In this document: in pieces, positions 7,865 through 16,243 of the stretch
How positions within the stretch are numbered: position 1 is the first letter of the stretch
Layout: each line of letters starts with the position of its first letter
DNA from: Colimorpha sp045222795
GTDB taxonomy: Bacteria; Bacteroidota; Bacteroidia; Bacteroidales; P3
Assembly: GCA_045222795.1 (NCBI GenBank)
Contig: JBGUZF010000155.1
Span: forward strand, 1-54,506
DNA: 54,506 bases
Direction: 5' to 3'
The notes under the pieces: generated by a model
Databases searched by the model: none
What the model saw: only the letters and a program-made list of their open reading frames with translations
What the model was told of the DNA's origin: nothing
Program-made: the position numbers and the translations under genes

Positions 7865-8383
7865 TTATGATTTTTTATTAGCTTGACGAGCCATTTCGAA
7901 CAGGGCTTCAGGGAGATGACAATAGCCGTCTGGATGTTTGTCGAGGTAGTCCTGGTGGTATTCGTCGGCGGGTTGGAACAGTGTCAGCGGTTCAATCTCG
8001 ACTGCTAATGGGGTGGAGTAGAGGCGTTGCACTTCGTCGAAGACTTCGTTTATGGTGGTCAGGTCGGCTTCCGAAGTGTAGTAGATGCCGGTACGGTATC
8101 GCGTGCCGCGGTCTTCGCCCTGCTGGTTTATACTCACAGGGTTTATGCTTTTGAAATACAACTCCAGCAGTGTGCGCAGTGGCAGCACGTCGGGGTCGTA
8201 AACTACGTGCACAGCCTCGGCGTAACCAGTCTTGTCTGTGTACACTTGCTGGTATGTCACATCTTTGATGGTGGTGTCGCCATTGGCAAAACCAGTCTCT
8301 GTCTCTAGAACGCCGTTTATTTGTTTCAGATAGTGCTGTGCACCCCAGAAGCATCCTGCGGCAAGGTATATTGTCTTTTTCAT
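7865..8383 (-). CDS. msrA: Peptide-methionine (S)-S-oxide reductase
   Basis: Repairs methionine-S-sulfoxide in proteins. 172 residues with the MsrA signature GCFWG at 10-14, catalytic Cys11, and conserved downstream segments YDPDVLPLRTLLELYF and DRGTRYRTGIYY. Length is normal for a single-domain MsrA; no MsrB domain is fused. No signal peptide, so it is cytoplasmic. Divergent from tex; the msrA start is only about 65 bp from the tex start, so their promoters overlap. Confidence 0.95.
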   Translation of the reverse strand: MKKTIYLAAGCFWGAQHYLKQINGVLETETGFANGDTTIKDVTYQQVYTDKTGYAEAVHVVYDPDVLPLRTLLELYFKSINPVSINQQGEDRGTRYRTGIYYTSEADLTTINEVFDEVQRLYSTPLAVEIEPLTLFQPADEYHQDYLDKHPDGYCHLPEALFEMARQANKKS

Positions 8384-8412
8384 GCCTAAGAAACGTGACG
8401 TATATAGAATTA

Positions 8413-8441
8413 TTGTATGTCTTTTTTTTTGTGTATCTTTG
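8413..8441 (+). promoter_or_regulatory. Promoter of tex
   Basis: -33 TTG at 8413-8415 and -7 TATCTTTG at 8434-8441, 18 bp apart. The ATG at 8448 is only 6 bp after the -7 box, so the transcript would have almost no leader. Confidence 0.65.
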
Positions 8442-8447
8442 CAGGAT

Positions 8448-10541
8448 ATGAATTATGCTATTGTTATTGCCAATAGGTTGGAACTCAACCAGCGACAGGT
8501 TGAGAAGACCATAGAACTGCTCGAACAGGGCGCCACAGTGCCCTTCATCGCCCGTTACCGCAAGGAGGTTACTGGTAGCCTCAACGAGGTGCAGATTGCC
8601 GCCATCCGCGACCTCCTGCTTCGTTTCAAAGAGCTCGACAAGCGCCGCGAGGCGGTGTTGCAGTCTATTGAGGAACAGGGCAAGCTGACTCCCGAACTGC
8701 GTACTCAGATAGAGTCCGTGGAGACGATGACTGACCTCGAAGACCTCTACCTGCCATATCGTCCTAAACGTCGCACACGTGCCACGATAGCCATCGAGAA
8801 GGGTCTCGAACCCTTGGCAGACAGTATCATGCGTGGGATTGTGCCCAATGGTGTTTCTGACGATGACCTGCAGGGTGCACGCGACATCATTGCCGAGCGT
8901 ATCAGCGAGGACGCGGCAAGTCGCAACCGTGTGCGCAACGTCTTCCGCCGCAGGGCGATGCTGTCGTCTGGTCTGGCGCGTGGTGTTGACGAGAACGACG
9001 AGCGTGTGGGCAAGTTCGAGTCGTGGTTAGACTGGAAGGAACCTATCAATCGTGCTCCGTCGCACAGAATACTGGCGCTCTTCCGCGGCGAGGAGGCTGG
9101 CGTGCTCAAGGTGCATGTGCGTCCCGAGAAGGACGACGAGTGTATCGAGGCGCTTACTTCGCGGCGACGTCCGCAGGGCAAGGCAGGCGAGCAGTACGAC
9201 TTGGCAGTCGCCGACAGCTACAAACGCCTTGTCGGTCCGTCGATAGAGACGGAGTTCCGCAACATGCTTAAGGAGAAGGCCGACCGCGAGGCTATACGTG
9301 TCTTCGCCGAGAACCTGCGACAGCTGCTGCTGGCAGCGCCGATGGGGCAGAAGCGCACCTTGGCCATCGACCCGGGCTTCCGCACAGGCTGCAAGGTGGT
9401 CTGTCTCGACGCTCAGGGACAACTCCTGCACAACGAGACTATTTATCCTTTCACCTCGGTGCGCGAGGAGCGTGCCGCAGTGTCCAAGCTGGAGGCTCTC
9501 GTCGAGGCTTTCCAGATAGAAGCCATAGCCATCGGTAACGGCACGGCAGGCCGCGAGACAGAGGAAGTGGTGCAACGTTGCCACTTCAAGAACAAGGTGA
9601 TTGCCGTGAGTGTCAGCGAGGCTGGTGCCAGCGTGTACAGCGCCAGTGACGTGGCGCGCCGCGAGTTCCCCGACTATGACGTCACCGTGCGCGGTGCCGT
9701 AAGCATAGGCCGCCGCCTGATGGACCCGCTCTCCGAGTTGGTGAAGATAGACCCCAAGAGCATTGGCGTGGGACAGTACCAGCACGATGTGGACCAGAAG
9801 ATGCTGGCCGAGAGCCTGTCCGACACCGTGGAGAGCTGCGTCAACAGCGTGGGTGTGGAGTTGAACACGGCGAGTCGAGAGCTGCTTTCGTATGTCAGCG
9901 GCATCGGTCCTGCGCTGGCCGACAAGATAGTGTCGCATCGCAACAAGAACGGCGCTTTCCAGTCGCGCGAGGCACTGCACGACGTGAAGGGCCTTGGTGA
10001 CAAAGCCTTCGAGCAGTGTGCAGGTTTCTTGCGTGTGCGCGAGAGCGAGAACCCGCTCGACCGCAGTGCCGTGCATCCCGAGCGTTATGCCCTGGTGCAG
10101 AAGATGGCTGCCTCGGTGGGCACCGACGTGCAGACGCTGATGAAGGACAAGGAGCTGCGCTCAAAGATACGCCTGCAGGACTTCGTCACCGCCGACTGCG
10201 GTATGCCGACATTGCAGGACATTATGAAGGAGTTGGAGAAGCCCGGCCTCGACCCCCGTGCCAAGTTCGAGGTGTTCGAGTTCGACAAGAACGTCACCCG
10301 TATCGAGGACGTCAAGGAAGGCATGGTTCTTCCTGGTATTGTGACCAATATCACCGCCTTTGGCGCTTTCGTTGACATCGGCGTGCATCAGGACGGCCTG
10401 GTGCATGTCAGCCAGATGGCCGACCGCCGCGTCAACGACCCCGGGGAGATAGTGCATCTGCATCAACACCTCAAGGTCAAAGTCCTTGAAGTCGACCTAC
10501 GTCGTCATAGAATTAGTTTGACACTAAAAGGTTTGGAATAG
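8448..10541 (+). CDS. tex: Tex family RNA-binding transcription accessory protein
   Basis: About 697 residues from the ATG at 8448; the upstream in-frame ATG at 8382 would add a non-conserved 22-residue leader lying before the promoter. The Tex-N helical region (RLELNQRQVEKTIELLEQGATVPFIARYRKEVTG) is followed by a YqgF/RNase H-like domain (RTLAIDPGFRTGCKVVCLD), a helix-hairpin-helix segment (LLSYVSGIGPALADKIVSHR) and a C-terminal S1 domain (GMVLPGIVTNITAFGAFVDIG). Tex binds RNA and RNA polymerase and influences transcription. Convergent with sppA; the 177-bp gap is filled by nested hairpins. Confidence 0.96.
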   Translation: MNYAIVIANRLELNQRQVEKTIELLEQGATVPFIARYRKEVTGSLNEVQIAAIRDLLLRFKELDKRREAVLQSIEEQGKLTPELRTQIESVETMTDLEDLYLPYRPKRRTRATIAIEKGLEPLADSIMRGIVPNGVSDDDLQGARDIIAERISEDAASRNRVRNVFRRRAMLSSGLARGVDENDERVGKFESWLDWKEPINRAPSHRILALFRGEEAGVLKVHVRPEKDDECIEALTSRRRPQGKAGEQYDLAVADSYKRLVGPSIETEFRNMLKEKADREAIRVFAENLRQLLLAAPMGQKRTLAIDPGFRTGCKVVCLDAQGQLLHNETIYPFTSVREERAAVSKLEALVEAFQIEAIAIGNGTAGRETEEVVQRCHFKNKVIAVSVSEAGASVYSASDVARREFPDYDVTVRGAVSIGRRLMDPLSELVKIDPKSIGVGQYQHDVDQKMLAESLSDTVESCVNSVGVELNTASRELLSYVSGIGPALADKIVSHRNKNGAFQSREALHDVKGLGDKAFEQCAGFLRVRESENPLDRSAVHPERYALVQKMAASVGTDVQTLMKDKELRSKIRLQDFVTADCGMPTLQDIMKELEKPGLDPRAKFEVFEFDKNVTRIEDVKEGMVLPGIVTNITAFGAFVDIGVHQDGLVHVSQMADRRVNDPGEIVHLHQHLKVKVLEVDLRRHRISLTLKGLE

Positions 10542-10544
10542 TAT

Positions 10545-10719
10545 AGCCCTGTAAGGGCGATAGATTATAGCCGGGGGTGCCAACCCCCGGACTGCGAACA
10601 ACAAATGTTTTGAGCCCTGTAGGGGCGACACGTGTCGCCCCTACAGGGCTCGATGTTTTGAGATTATAGTCTACCGTGGGCTTGCGCCCACGGCTAAGCA
10701 ATGTCGCCCTTACAGGGCT
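10545..10719. repeat. Nested palindromic hairpin element between tex and sppA
   Basis: Outer 16-bp inverted repeats (10545-10560 and 10704-10719, AGCCCTGTAAGGGCGA and its complement) enclose three hairpins: 10571-10590, a perfect 40-nt palindrome at 10612-10651, and 10674-10693. The palindrome repeats the outer motif (GAGCCCTGTAGGGGCGACAC). It fills the space between the two convergent stop codons and could act as a bidirectional terminator or be a REP-like element. Confidence 0.85.
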
Positions 10720-12530
10720 CAGTCTAAAACTATGAACGGCAGTCGTGCCTGGAGGCCTTCGGCGGTGCTGACATACAGCAGGTCGTCCTCCATGCGCGAA
10801 AATGCTTTCCACTTTCCACTTTCCACTTTCCACTTCCTCGCCAGTCGCATCTTGGCCAGCAGGTTGAGGTCGCTGTCCTCGTCGTCGCCGAAGAGTTCAG
10901 CCAGTTGCTCCCAAGTGTCTTTCTCGGCGGGGTAGTCCTTGACGGTGTATTTGTCCACTCTGGCCTTCTCGGCGGCAATGCGCAGTGCCAGGTCGAGTCC
11001 GCCGAGGGTGTCCACGAGACCAATGCCGATGGCGTCGGCACCCGTCCACACGCGTCCACGGGCAATCTGGTGCACCTCGTCGAAGGTCATGTGACGGCCT
11101 TCAGCCACGCGGCCCACGAAGGTCTTGTAGAAGTCCTCCACGTTCTTGGTCATCATGGCCATGGCGGCGGGAGAGAGGGGACGGAAGATGGTGAGACCGT
11201 TTGCATTGCGGTTGGTGCTCACGGTGTCGGCGTTGAGACCCAGCTTCTGCTGCATCAGTTTCTGCACGCTGGGGATGGTGCCGAAGACTCCGATGGAGCC
11301 AGTGATGGTCATGGGCTGCGCCACGATGATGTCGGCCATGCAGCTCATCTCATAGCCTGCCGAGGCGGCGAGGTCGCCCATGCTGACGATGACGGGCTTC
11401 TTCTCCTTGGCTTGCATCACGGCATGCGTCATGCTCTCGCTGGCTGTGGCCTGGCCGCCGGGCGAGTTGACGCGCAGCACGATGGCTTTCACATCCTTGT
11501 CGTTCATGGCCTGCTTCAAGGCTTTCACTATATCGTCGCCATAGACACCTTGTCTGAAGCCCTTGGCCGAGCCGTCCACCACGTTGCCTTCGGCATAGAT
11601 GACGGCGATGCGGTCCTTGACTTTCTTGTCGGCTTTCTTCTTGTTCTTGGCATATTTCTCGATGCCCATCAGGTGCTTGCCGCCATAGGTCTCCTTGAGC
11701 ATGGCATGTACGTCCTCTTCGAAGCAGAGGGTGTCGACCAAATGCTGGGCACAGGCGTCGTCGGCAAGGAAGCCGCTGAGGTTGTCGGCGATGGTGTTGA
11801 GTTCGGCAACTCCTATGTTGCGGCTGGCGGCAATCTCCGCCGTAGCGGTACGCCAGATGCTGCCTATGTAGGCGCGTATCTGCTCGCGGTTGGCATCGCT
11901 CATGTGGCTGAGCGTGTACACCTCGCCGGCGCTCTTGTAGGCGCAGCTCTCGGGACGTATGAGCTGCATCTCCACACCGAGTTTGTCGAGCAGGTCTTTG
12001 TAGTACAGCACTTCGCCACCCATGCCACGGAAATCGACCATTCCGGCAGGGTGCAGGCTCACCACGTCGCTGGCCGTGGCTAGGTAGTAGCCAGACTGCG
12101 TGTAGCTGGTGGCATAGGCTACCACAGGTTTGCCGCTCTGGCGGAACTCCTCGATGACGCCGCGTAGTTCCTCGAGCGAGGCCCACGAGACACCCGTACC
12201 GTTGTCCTTGACGAAGAGTCCTGTCACCTTGTCGTCATCGGCAGCTTTGCGGATGGCATCGATGGCGGAGATGAGACCTATGGTCTTGCCCTCGCCGAAG
12301 CTCTGCCTAAGGCTGTTGCCACTGCGGTCACCGCTGATCTTGCTTAGGTCCACCGTCACAAAGGTGTTGTTCTTTACCATGACGGTTTCGTCGTCGCCCA
12401 TGCTGGCGAGGGAGGCCACCATGACAATCATTGAGATAAATGTCAGCAGTCCGCCGACCACCGACACGATAACCACGCCCAGCGCCGAGGCTAGCATGGT
12501 CATTCCGAAAGATAAAGGTTTTCTTTCCAT
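10719..12530 (-). CDS. sppA: Signal peptide peptidase SppA (long form)
   Basis: Membrane serine protease that degrades cleaved signal peptides. 603 residues: an N-terminal membrane anchor (about 10-42), then two tandem SppA domains. The Ser-Lys dyad is intact: Lys199 in CAYKSAGE and Ser390 in DLAASAGYE. Other conserved segments are RVNSPGGQATASE and QPMTITGSIGVFG. Length matches the 67-kDa type. Near the C-terminus, a 4 x 7-bp array (10805-10832) encodes KWKVESGKWK just before the conserved tail (STAEGLQARLPF). Divides from fba by an inverted array pair. Confidence 0.96.
   Translation of the reverse strand: MERKPLSFGMTMLASALGVVIVSVVGGLLTFISMIVMVASLASMGDDETVMVKNNTFVTVDLSKISGDRSGNSLRQSFGEGKTIGLISAIDAIRKAADDDKVTGLFVKDNGTGVSWASLEELRGVIEEFRQSGKPVVAYATSYTQSGYYLATASDVVSLHPAGMVDFRGMGGEVLYYKDLLDKLGVEMQLIRPESCAYKSAGEVYTLSHMSDANREQIRAYIGSIWRTATAEIAASRNIGVAELNTIADNLSGFLADDACAQHLVDTLCFEEDVHAMLKETYGGKHLMGIEKYAKNKKKADKKVKDRIAVIYAEGNVVDGSAKGFRQGVYGDDIVKALKQAMNDKDVKAIVLRVNSPGGQATASESMTHAVMQAKEKKPVIVSMGDLAASAGYEMSCMADIIVAQPMTITGSIGVFGTIPSVQKLMQQKLGLNADTVSTNRNANGLTIFRPLSPAAMAMMTKNVEDFYKTFVGRVAEGRHMTFDEVHQIARGRVWTGADAIGIGLVDTLGGLDLALRIAAEKARVDKYTVKDYPAEKDTWEQLAELFGDDEDSDLNLLAKMRLARKWKVESGKWKAFSRMEDDLLYVSTAEGLQARLPFIVLD
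10805..10832. repeat. 4 x 7-bp array (CTTTCCA) inside sppA
   Basis: Four perfect CTTTCCA units, encoding KWKVESGKWK on the minus strand in the linker before the conserved SppA tail. A near-identical unit occurs in purL at 32226-32253. Confidence 0.93.
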
Positions 12531-12544
12531 TTCTTAAAATAAAA

Positions 12545-12572
12545 GTGGGTAGTGTGCAGTGGATAGTGCGTA
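12545..12572. repeat. 4 x 7-bp array (GTGNNTA), left arm of a hairpin element
   Basis: Units GTGGGTA, GTGTGCA, GTGGATA, GTGCGTA. The inner edge reads TAGCGCTTG. It pairs with the inverted array at 12591-12618 across an 18-nt centre. Confidence 0.9.
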
Positions 12573-12590
12573 GCGCTTGACCACGTGTGC

Positions 12591-12618
12591 TACCCACTGC
12601 CCACTATCCACTACCCAC
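12591..12618. repeat. 4 x 7-bp array (TACCCAC), right arm of a hairpin element
   Basis: Units TACCCAC, TGCCCAC, TATCCAC, TACCCAC; the inverted mate of 12545-12572. Its inner edge on the reverse strand reads TAGCACACG. The pair forms a 74-nt hairpin-like element with no gene. Confidence 0.92.
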
Positions 12619-12627
12619 TATAAAAGA

Positions 12628-13626
12628 TTACAATTTGTCGTTACTTCCCAGCACATTCACAATCTTGTGGATGTACATCTTCTTCATGCTCTCGCGGGCA
12701 GGCTTGAGATACTGGCGCGGGTCGAAGTGGTCGGGATGCTCGGCCAGGTGCTTGCGGATGGCGGCGGTCATGGCCAGACGGCTGTCGCTGTCGATGTTAA
12801 TCTTGCAGACGGCACTCTTGGCAGCCTTGCGCAGCTGCTCCTCGGGAATACCCACGGCGGCCTTCAGGGCGCCACCGTTGGCGTTGATGGTGTCCACCTC
12901 GTCCTGCGGCACCGAGCTGGAGCCGTGGAGCACGATGGGGAAGCCGGGGAGCTTCTTCTCGACGGCTTCGAGCACGTCGAAGGCCAGGGGAGGAGGCAGC
13001 AGACGACCAGTCTTGGGGTCGACGGTGCACTGCTCGGGTTTGAACTTGTAGGCGCCGTGGCTGGTGCCGATGCTGATGGCCAGCGAGTCGCAACCGGTGC
13101 GGGTGGCGAAGTCGATCACCTCCTCGGGTTTGGTGTAGTGGCTCACCTCGGAGGCTACCTCGTCCTCTACGCCGGCCAGCACGCCGAGCTCGCACTCGAC
13201 AGTGACATCATATTTGTGGGCATACTCCACCACCTGGCGCGAAATCTTGATGTTCTCTTCGTATGGCAGGGCGCTGCCGTCGTACATCACCGAGCTGAAG
13301 CCCATGTCGATGCAGCTCTTGCAGGTCTCGAAGCTGTCGCCGTGGTCGAGGTGCAGCACAATCTGGGGGTTGGGGCAGCCCAGCTCCTTGGCGTACTCGA
13401 CGGCACCCTCGGCCATGTAGCGCAGCAGGGTGGGGTTGGCATAGTCGCGGGCACCCTTGCTCACCTGCAGGATGACGGGACTCTTGGTCTCGACGGCGGC
13501 CTGGATGATGGCCTGCATCTGCTCCATGTTGTTGAAGTTGAAGGCGGGGATGGCATAGCCACCGTCCACTGCTTTACGGAACATCTCGCGGGTGTTCACA
13601 AGTCCGATTTTCTTGTAGTCTACCAT
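12628..13626 (-). CDS. fba: Class II fructose-bisphosphate aldolase
   Basis: Glycolytic and gluconeogenic zinc aldolase, 332 residues from the ATG at 13626 (MVDYKKIGLVN). An upstream in-frame ATG exists at 13695, but its 23-residue leader is encoded by a repeat array, so the inner start is preferred. Conserved features: YAIPAFNFNN, the zinc and catalytic segment IVLHLDHGDSFETC, the metal-loop segment VECELGVLAGVEDE, and GSSSVPQDEV near the end, consistent with a class II enzyme. Neighbours are not glycolytic. Confidence 0.95.
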   Translation of the reverse strand: MVDYKKIGLVNTREMFRKAVDGGYAIPAFNFNNMEQMQAIIQAAVETKSPVILQVSKGARDYANPTLLRYMAEGAVEYAKELGCPNPQIVLHLDHGDSFETCKSCIDMGFSSVMYDGSALPYEENIKISRQVVEYAHKYDVTVECELGVLAGVEDEVASEVSHYTKPEEVIDFATRTGCDSLAISIGTSHGAYKFKPEQCTVDPKTGRLLPPPLAFDVLEAVEKKLPGFPIVLHGSSSVPQDEVDTINANGGALKAAVGIPEEQLRKAAKSAVCKINIDSDSRLAMTAAIRKHLAEHPDHFDPRQYLKPARESMKKMYIHKIVNVLGSNDKL

Positions 13627-13635
13627 AATATTAAT

Positions 13636-13667
13636 GTTTGATTGTTTTATTGCTTGATTGTTTGATC
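13636..13667. repeat. 4 x 8-bp array (GYTTGATT) upstream of fba
   Basis: Units GTTTGATT, GTTTTATT, GCTTGATT, GTTTGATC, exactly 32 nt, immediately before the fba start. Same unit family as the array inside dsbD (2533-2572). Confidence 0.88.
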
Positions 13668-13789
13668 GATTTTGGATTTGCAAAATTACGAACAATATTT
13701 GACGTGACCAAATTTATTTTTGGAAGACAAAGAAAATGCCCCGCAGGAATGAGTTCCAACGGGGCATTGCGATGGCATTAGACTGCGTT

Positions 13790-16183
13790 CTATGGCAGGA
13801 CAACTTTCCTGGCAGGTTGGTTCCCGACCTGCACCAAGTAGACACCTGCCGAAGGCAGCGGGATGGCGCAAGAGCCGTGGCATACCGTCTCGGCAATGGT
13901 ACGTCCTTCGATATCCATGACTCGTACCATCTCTTCGTTGCAACCGTCCACTATGATACATCCGTCGCCTGTGGAAATAACTATCTCCGAAACTTCAATC
14001 CCTGGCACAGAGCTGCAATCTTCCTCGATGTTTTGGAAGTGGCTCCAGTTTGGGTCGTTATAATAATATTCACTGCTGTGGCACGGCACTGTGAGCCGCA
14101 GACTCGAGGGCGTGCCGTCGAACGAATTGTCGCAGGCTTGCGGCGGCATGGTGGAGAGGCACGTCATCTCGCCTATACGGTAATCACCATAGAAAGCCCA
14201 CGGACCGATATTGGTGAGTCCTGTGGGAAGCATGAGCTTCGTTACCTTAAACAGTTCGGCCATAGCTGCTTCGCCTATATAGACAACCGACTGTGGAATG
14301 TTCACCTCCTCCAGTTCGGTACAGCCGTGCAGCAGCTCGTTGCGGATACTGTCGAGCCCCTCTGGTAAATGGACTTTCTTCAGTCGGTTGAAATAGTTGT
14401 AGCAGAAAGCGCGCGGTGCGATATAGGTACAGCTGTTGGGCACGATAATGGAATCAATCTTGTCGCATGTGCAGAAAGCATCGCCGCCTATGGAAACGAC
14501 GCTGTCGCCCATATCCACATTGCCCACGTAGCTGTAGGCGAAGGCTCCATTGCCTATGCTGCACTTTGCATTGGCTATTGTCACCGTGGAACTGCCGTCT
14601 TCCTTGAAGGCGGAGTAGAAGGCGTGTTTGTCGATGTGTTTCACTGTTGAAGGGATTACTATGGACTCCAGCTGTCTGCATTGCTGGAAGGCACTGTTGC
14701 CTATAGTGTCGAGACCCTCGGGCAAGTTGACGGTGGCTAGTGTGGTGATGCCGAAGAATGCGTATTGTCCAACGAAACGCACCGAGGCAGGTAGGAGAAC
14801 CTGTGTCATGCCGTGGCGACAGCCGGTGACACGAGTGCGTGTGCTGTCGGAGTAAAATAGGCCCCCCTCCTCATAGGCATTCAATGTCAAGGCTCCCCAT
14901 GGGGCTCCTGCGGCGGTGCCGTGGTAGATGACATTCTTCACAAGGTTGAAAGCCATGGGGCCGATGGTGTCTACGCTGTTTGGCACCGTCAGCTCCACTG
15001 TCTGTGTGCCCGACAATGCAAAGCGACCGACGGCCGTTACCGTGGACGGGATATTCACGGCTAGTATTTCGTAGTGGCTGCAGAATGCGCTGTCGGCCAA
15101 GGAGGTGACGGTGTACTGTTCGCCGTTGTGCTCCACTGTGGCTGGGATAATAAGCGTGTCATTGTATCGGATGTAGGGTGTGTTCCACACCACCTCGTCG
15201 CCGCGCACGCTGACGTGATGTTGTACCGAGTCGGTAATGGTGCAGAAGAGGGTGTCGCCCTGTTGGGTGACACTTTGGAAATCGTGTGCCACCTGGGCTT
15301 GGGTGGCGGTGGCCAAGGCCACCATGATGGCTGCCGAAGCGGCCGCTCGTTTTGCTATGCTCATACTGTCGTGTGTTTGGGTTACGTCGAAATAAATGTC
15401 TGGCACATTGTACATTGTTGCCTTGATAGTGTGACCGCCGCGGTTGCGGAAGAAGGTGACGGTACGGGCCTCGCGGTTGAAGGTCATGCCATGGCCAGAT
15501 GTGCCAACCCATGCCTCTGGACCCAGGTAGTTCCAGTCTACCAGCACATAGGGCTCTGCCGCGTTGTCGGCTTTCGTCTGTAGGGCAGTAGAGTCCTGTG
15601 TCTCGGGTACGGTGTCGAGGGCTGACGGTGTGCTGAATACAGCATGTCGCCATTGTGGTACCACGGCTACAGCCACCGTCGCTGCCAACAGCACAGCCAA
15701 TAGCACCACTAACAACTTGCGAAGCAGGGTCACTATGCGGTGCCAGCGTTGGTAAACGCTGTCTCGGCTAATGCCCATCTTCGTGGCAATTTCCTCAGCC
15801 GAATAGCCATCCAGACGCATCTGCACCAGCATGCGGTCGTTGGGCTGCAGTTGTGCCAGCAGGTCGTCGACCGTGGCGCGCACTTCGGCATCGGCAGCTT
15901 CCTTTTCGTCGGCTTGCTCGGGTAGGTTCTCTGTCGGCGTGGGGCGTATGCGTCGGGTGGCATGTTCAAGTATGTGGCGTGTTTGCCACTCTACCCACGC
16001 TCGCTCCTCATGTGGCTGGGCGTCGTGGCGCAATTCGCCGAGGTGTATCCACAGGCGTACGGCTACATCCTGGAACAGGTCGCGGCACCGTTCGCCGTCG
16101 CCTTGCGCGGCGTTGCGGCACATGGCCCACACCACGGCGGCATGGCGTCGTAGCAGGTCGTTGTATGTTCCGTGCGCATCCAT
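13790..16183 (-). CDS. Fused ORF: membrane-tethered ECF-like sigma factor joined to a secreted leucine-rich-repeat protein with T9SS tail
   Basis: A single open frame of 797 residues with two halves that do not normally share a polypeptide. Residues 1-155 resemble an ECF sigma factor: region 2-like (CRDLFQDVAVRLWIHL) and region 4-like helix-turn-helix (YSAEEIATKMGISRDSVYQRW). Residues about 156-177 form a transmembrane helix, followed by an about 95-residue extracytoplasmic segment. At Met274 (ATG at 15364) a second signal peptide begins (MSIAKRAAASAAIMVALA, then TQAQ). It leads into BspA-type leucine-rich repeats (LPEGLDTIGNSAFQQC, VNIPSTVTAVGRFALS) and a T9SS-like tail (GVYLVQVGNQPARKVV). 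Either internal initiation at 15364 yields a separate secreted protein, or the halves are truly fused. Topology argues for two products, since a second transmembrane pass would leave the repeats in the cytoplasm. Confidence 0.75.
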   Translation of the reverse strand: MDAHGTYNDLLRRHAAVVWAMCRNAAQGDGERCRDLFQDVAVRLWIHLGELRHDAQPHEERAWVEWQTRHILEHATRRIRPTPTENLPEQADEKEAADAEVRATVDDLLAQLQPNDRMLVQMRLDGYSAEEIATKMGISRDSVYQRWHRIVTLLRKLLVVLLAVLLAATVAVAVVPQWRHAVFSTPSALDTVPETQDSTALQTKADNAAEPYVLVDWNYLGPEAWVGTSGHGMTFNREARTVTFFRNRGGHTIKATMYNVPDIYFDVTQTHDSMSIAKRAAASAAIMVALATATQAQVAHDFQSVTQQGDTLFCTITDSVQHHVSVRGDEVVWNTPYIRYNDTLIIPATVEHNGEQYTVTSLADSAFCSHYEILAVNIPSTVTAVGRFALSGTQTVELTVPNSVDTIGPMAFNLVKNVIYHGTAAGAPWGALTLNAYEEGGLFYSDSTRTRVTGCRHGMTQVLLPASVRFVGQYAFFGITTLATVNLPEGLDTIGNSAFQQCRQLESIVIPSTVKHIDKHAFYSAFKEDGSSTVTIANAKCSIGNGAFAYSYVGNVDMGDSVVSIGGDAFCTCDKIDSIIVPNSCTYIAPRAFCYNYFNRLKKVHLPEGLDSIRNELLHGCTELEEVNIPQSVVYIGEAAMAELFKVTKLMLPTGLTNIGPWAFYGDYRIGEMTCLSTMPPQACDNSFDGTPSSLRLTVPCHSSEYYYNDPNWSHFQNIEEDCSSVPGIEVSEIVISTGDGCIIVDGCNEEMVRVMDIEGRTIAETVCHGSCAIPLPSAGVYLVQVGNQPARKVVLP

Positions 16184-16243
16184 ACATTAATACATTACCC
16201 CTCGAGGGAGCAAAATCTGACAGTATGATAAAAAAAAGTGTGT

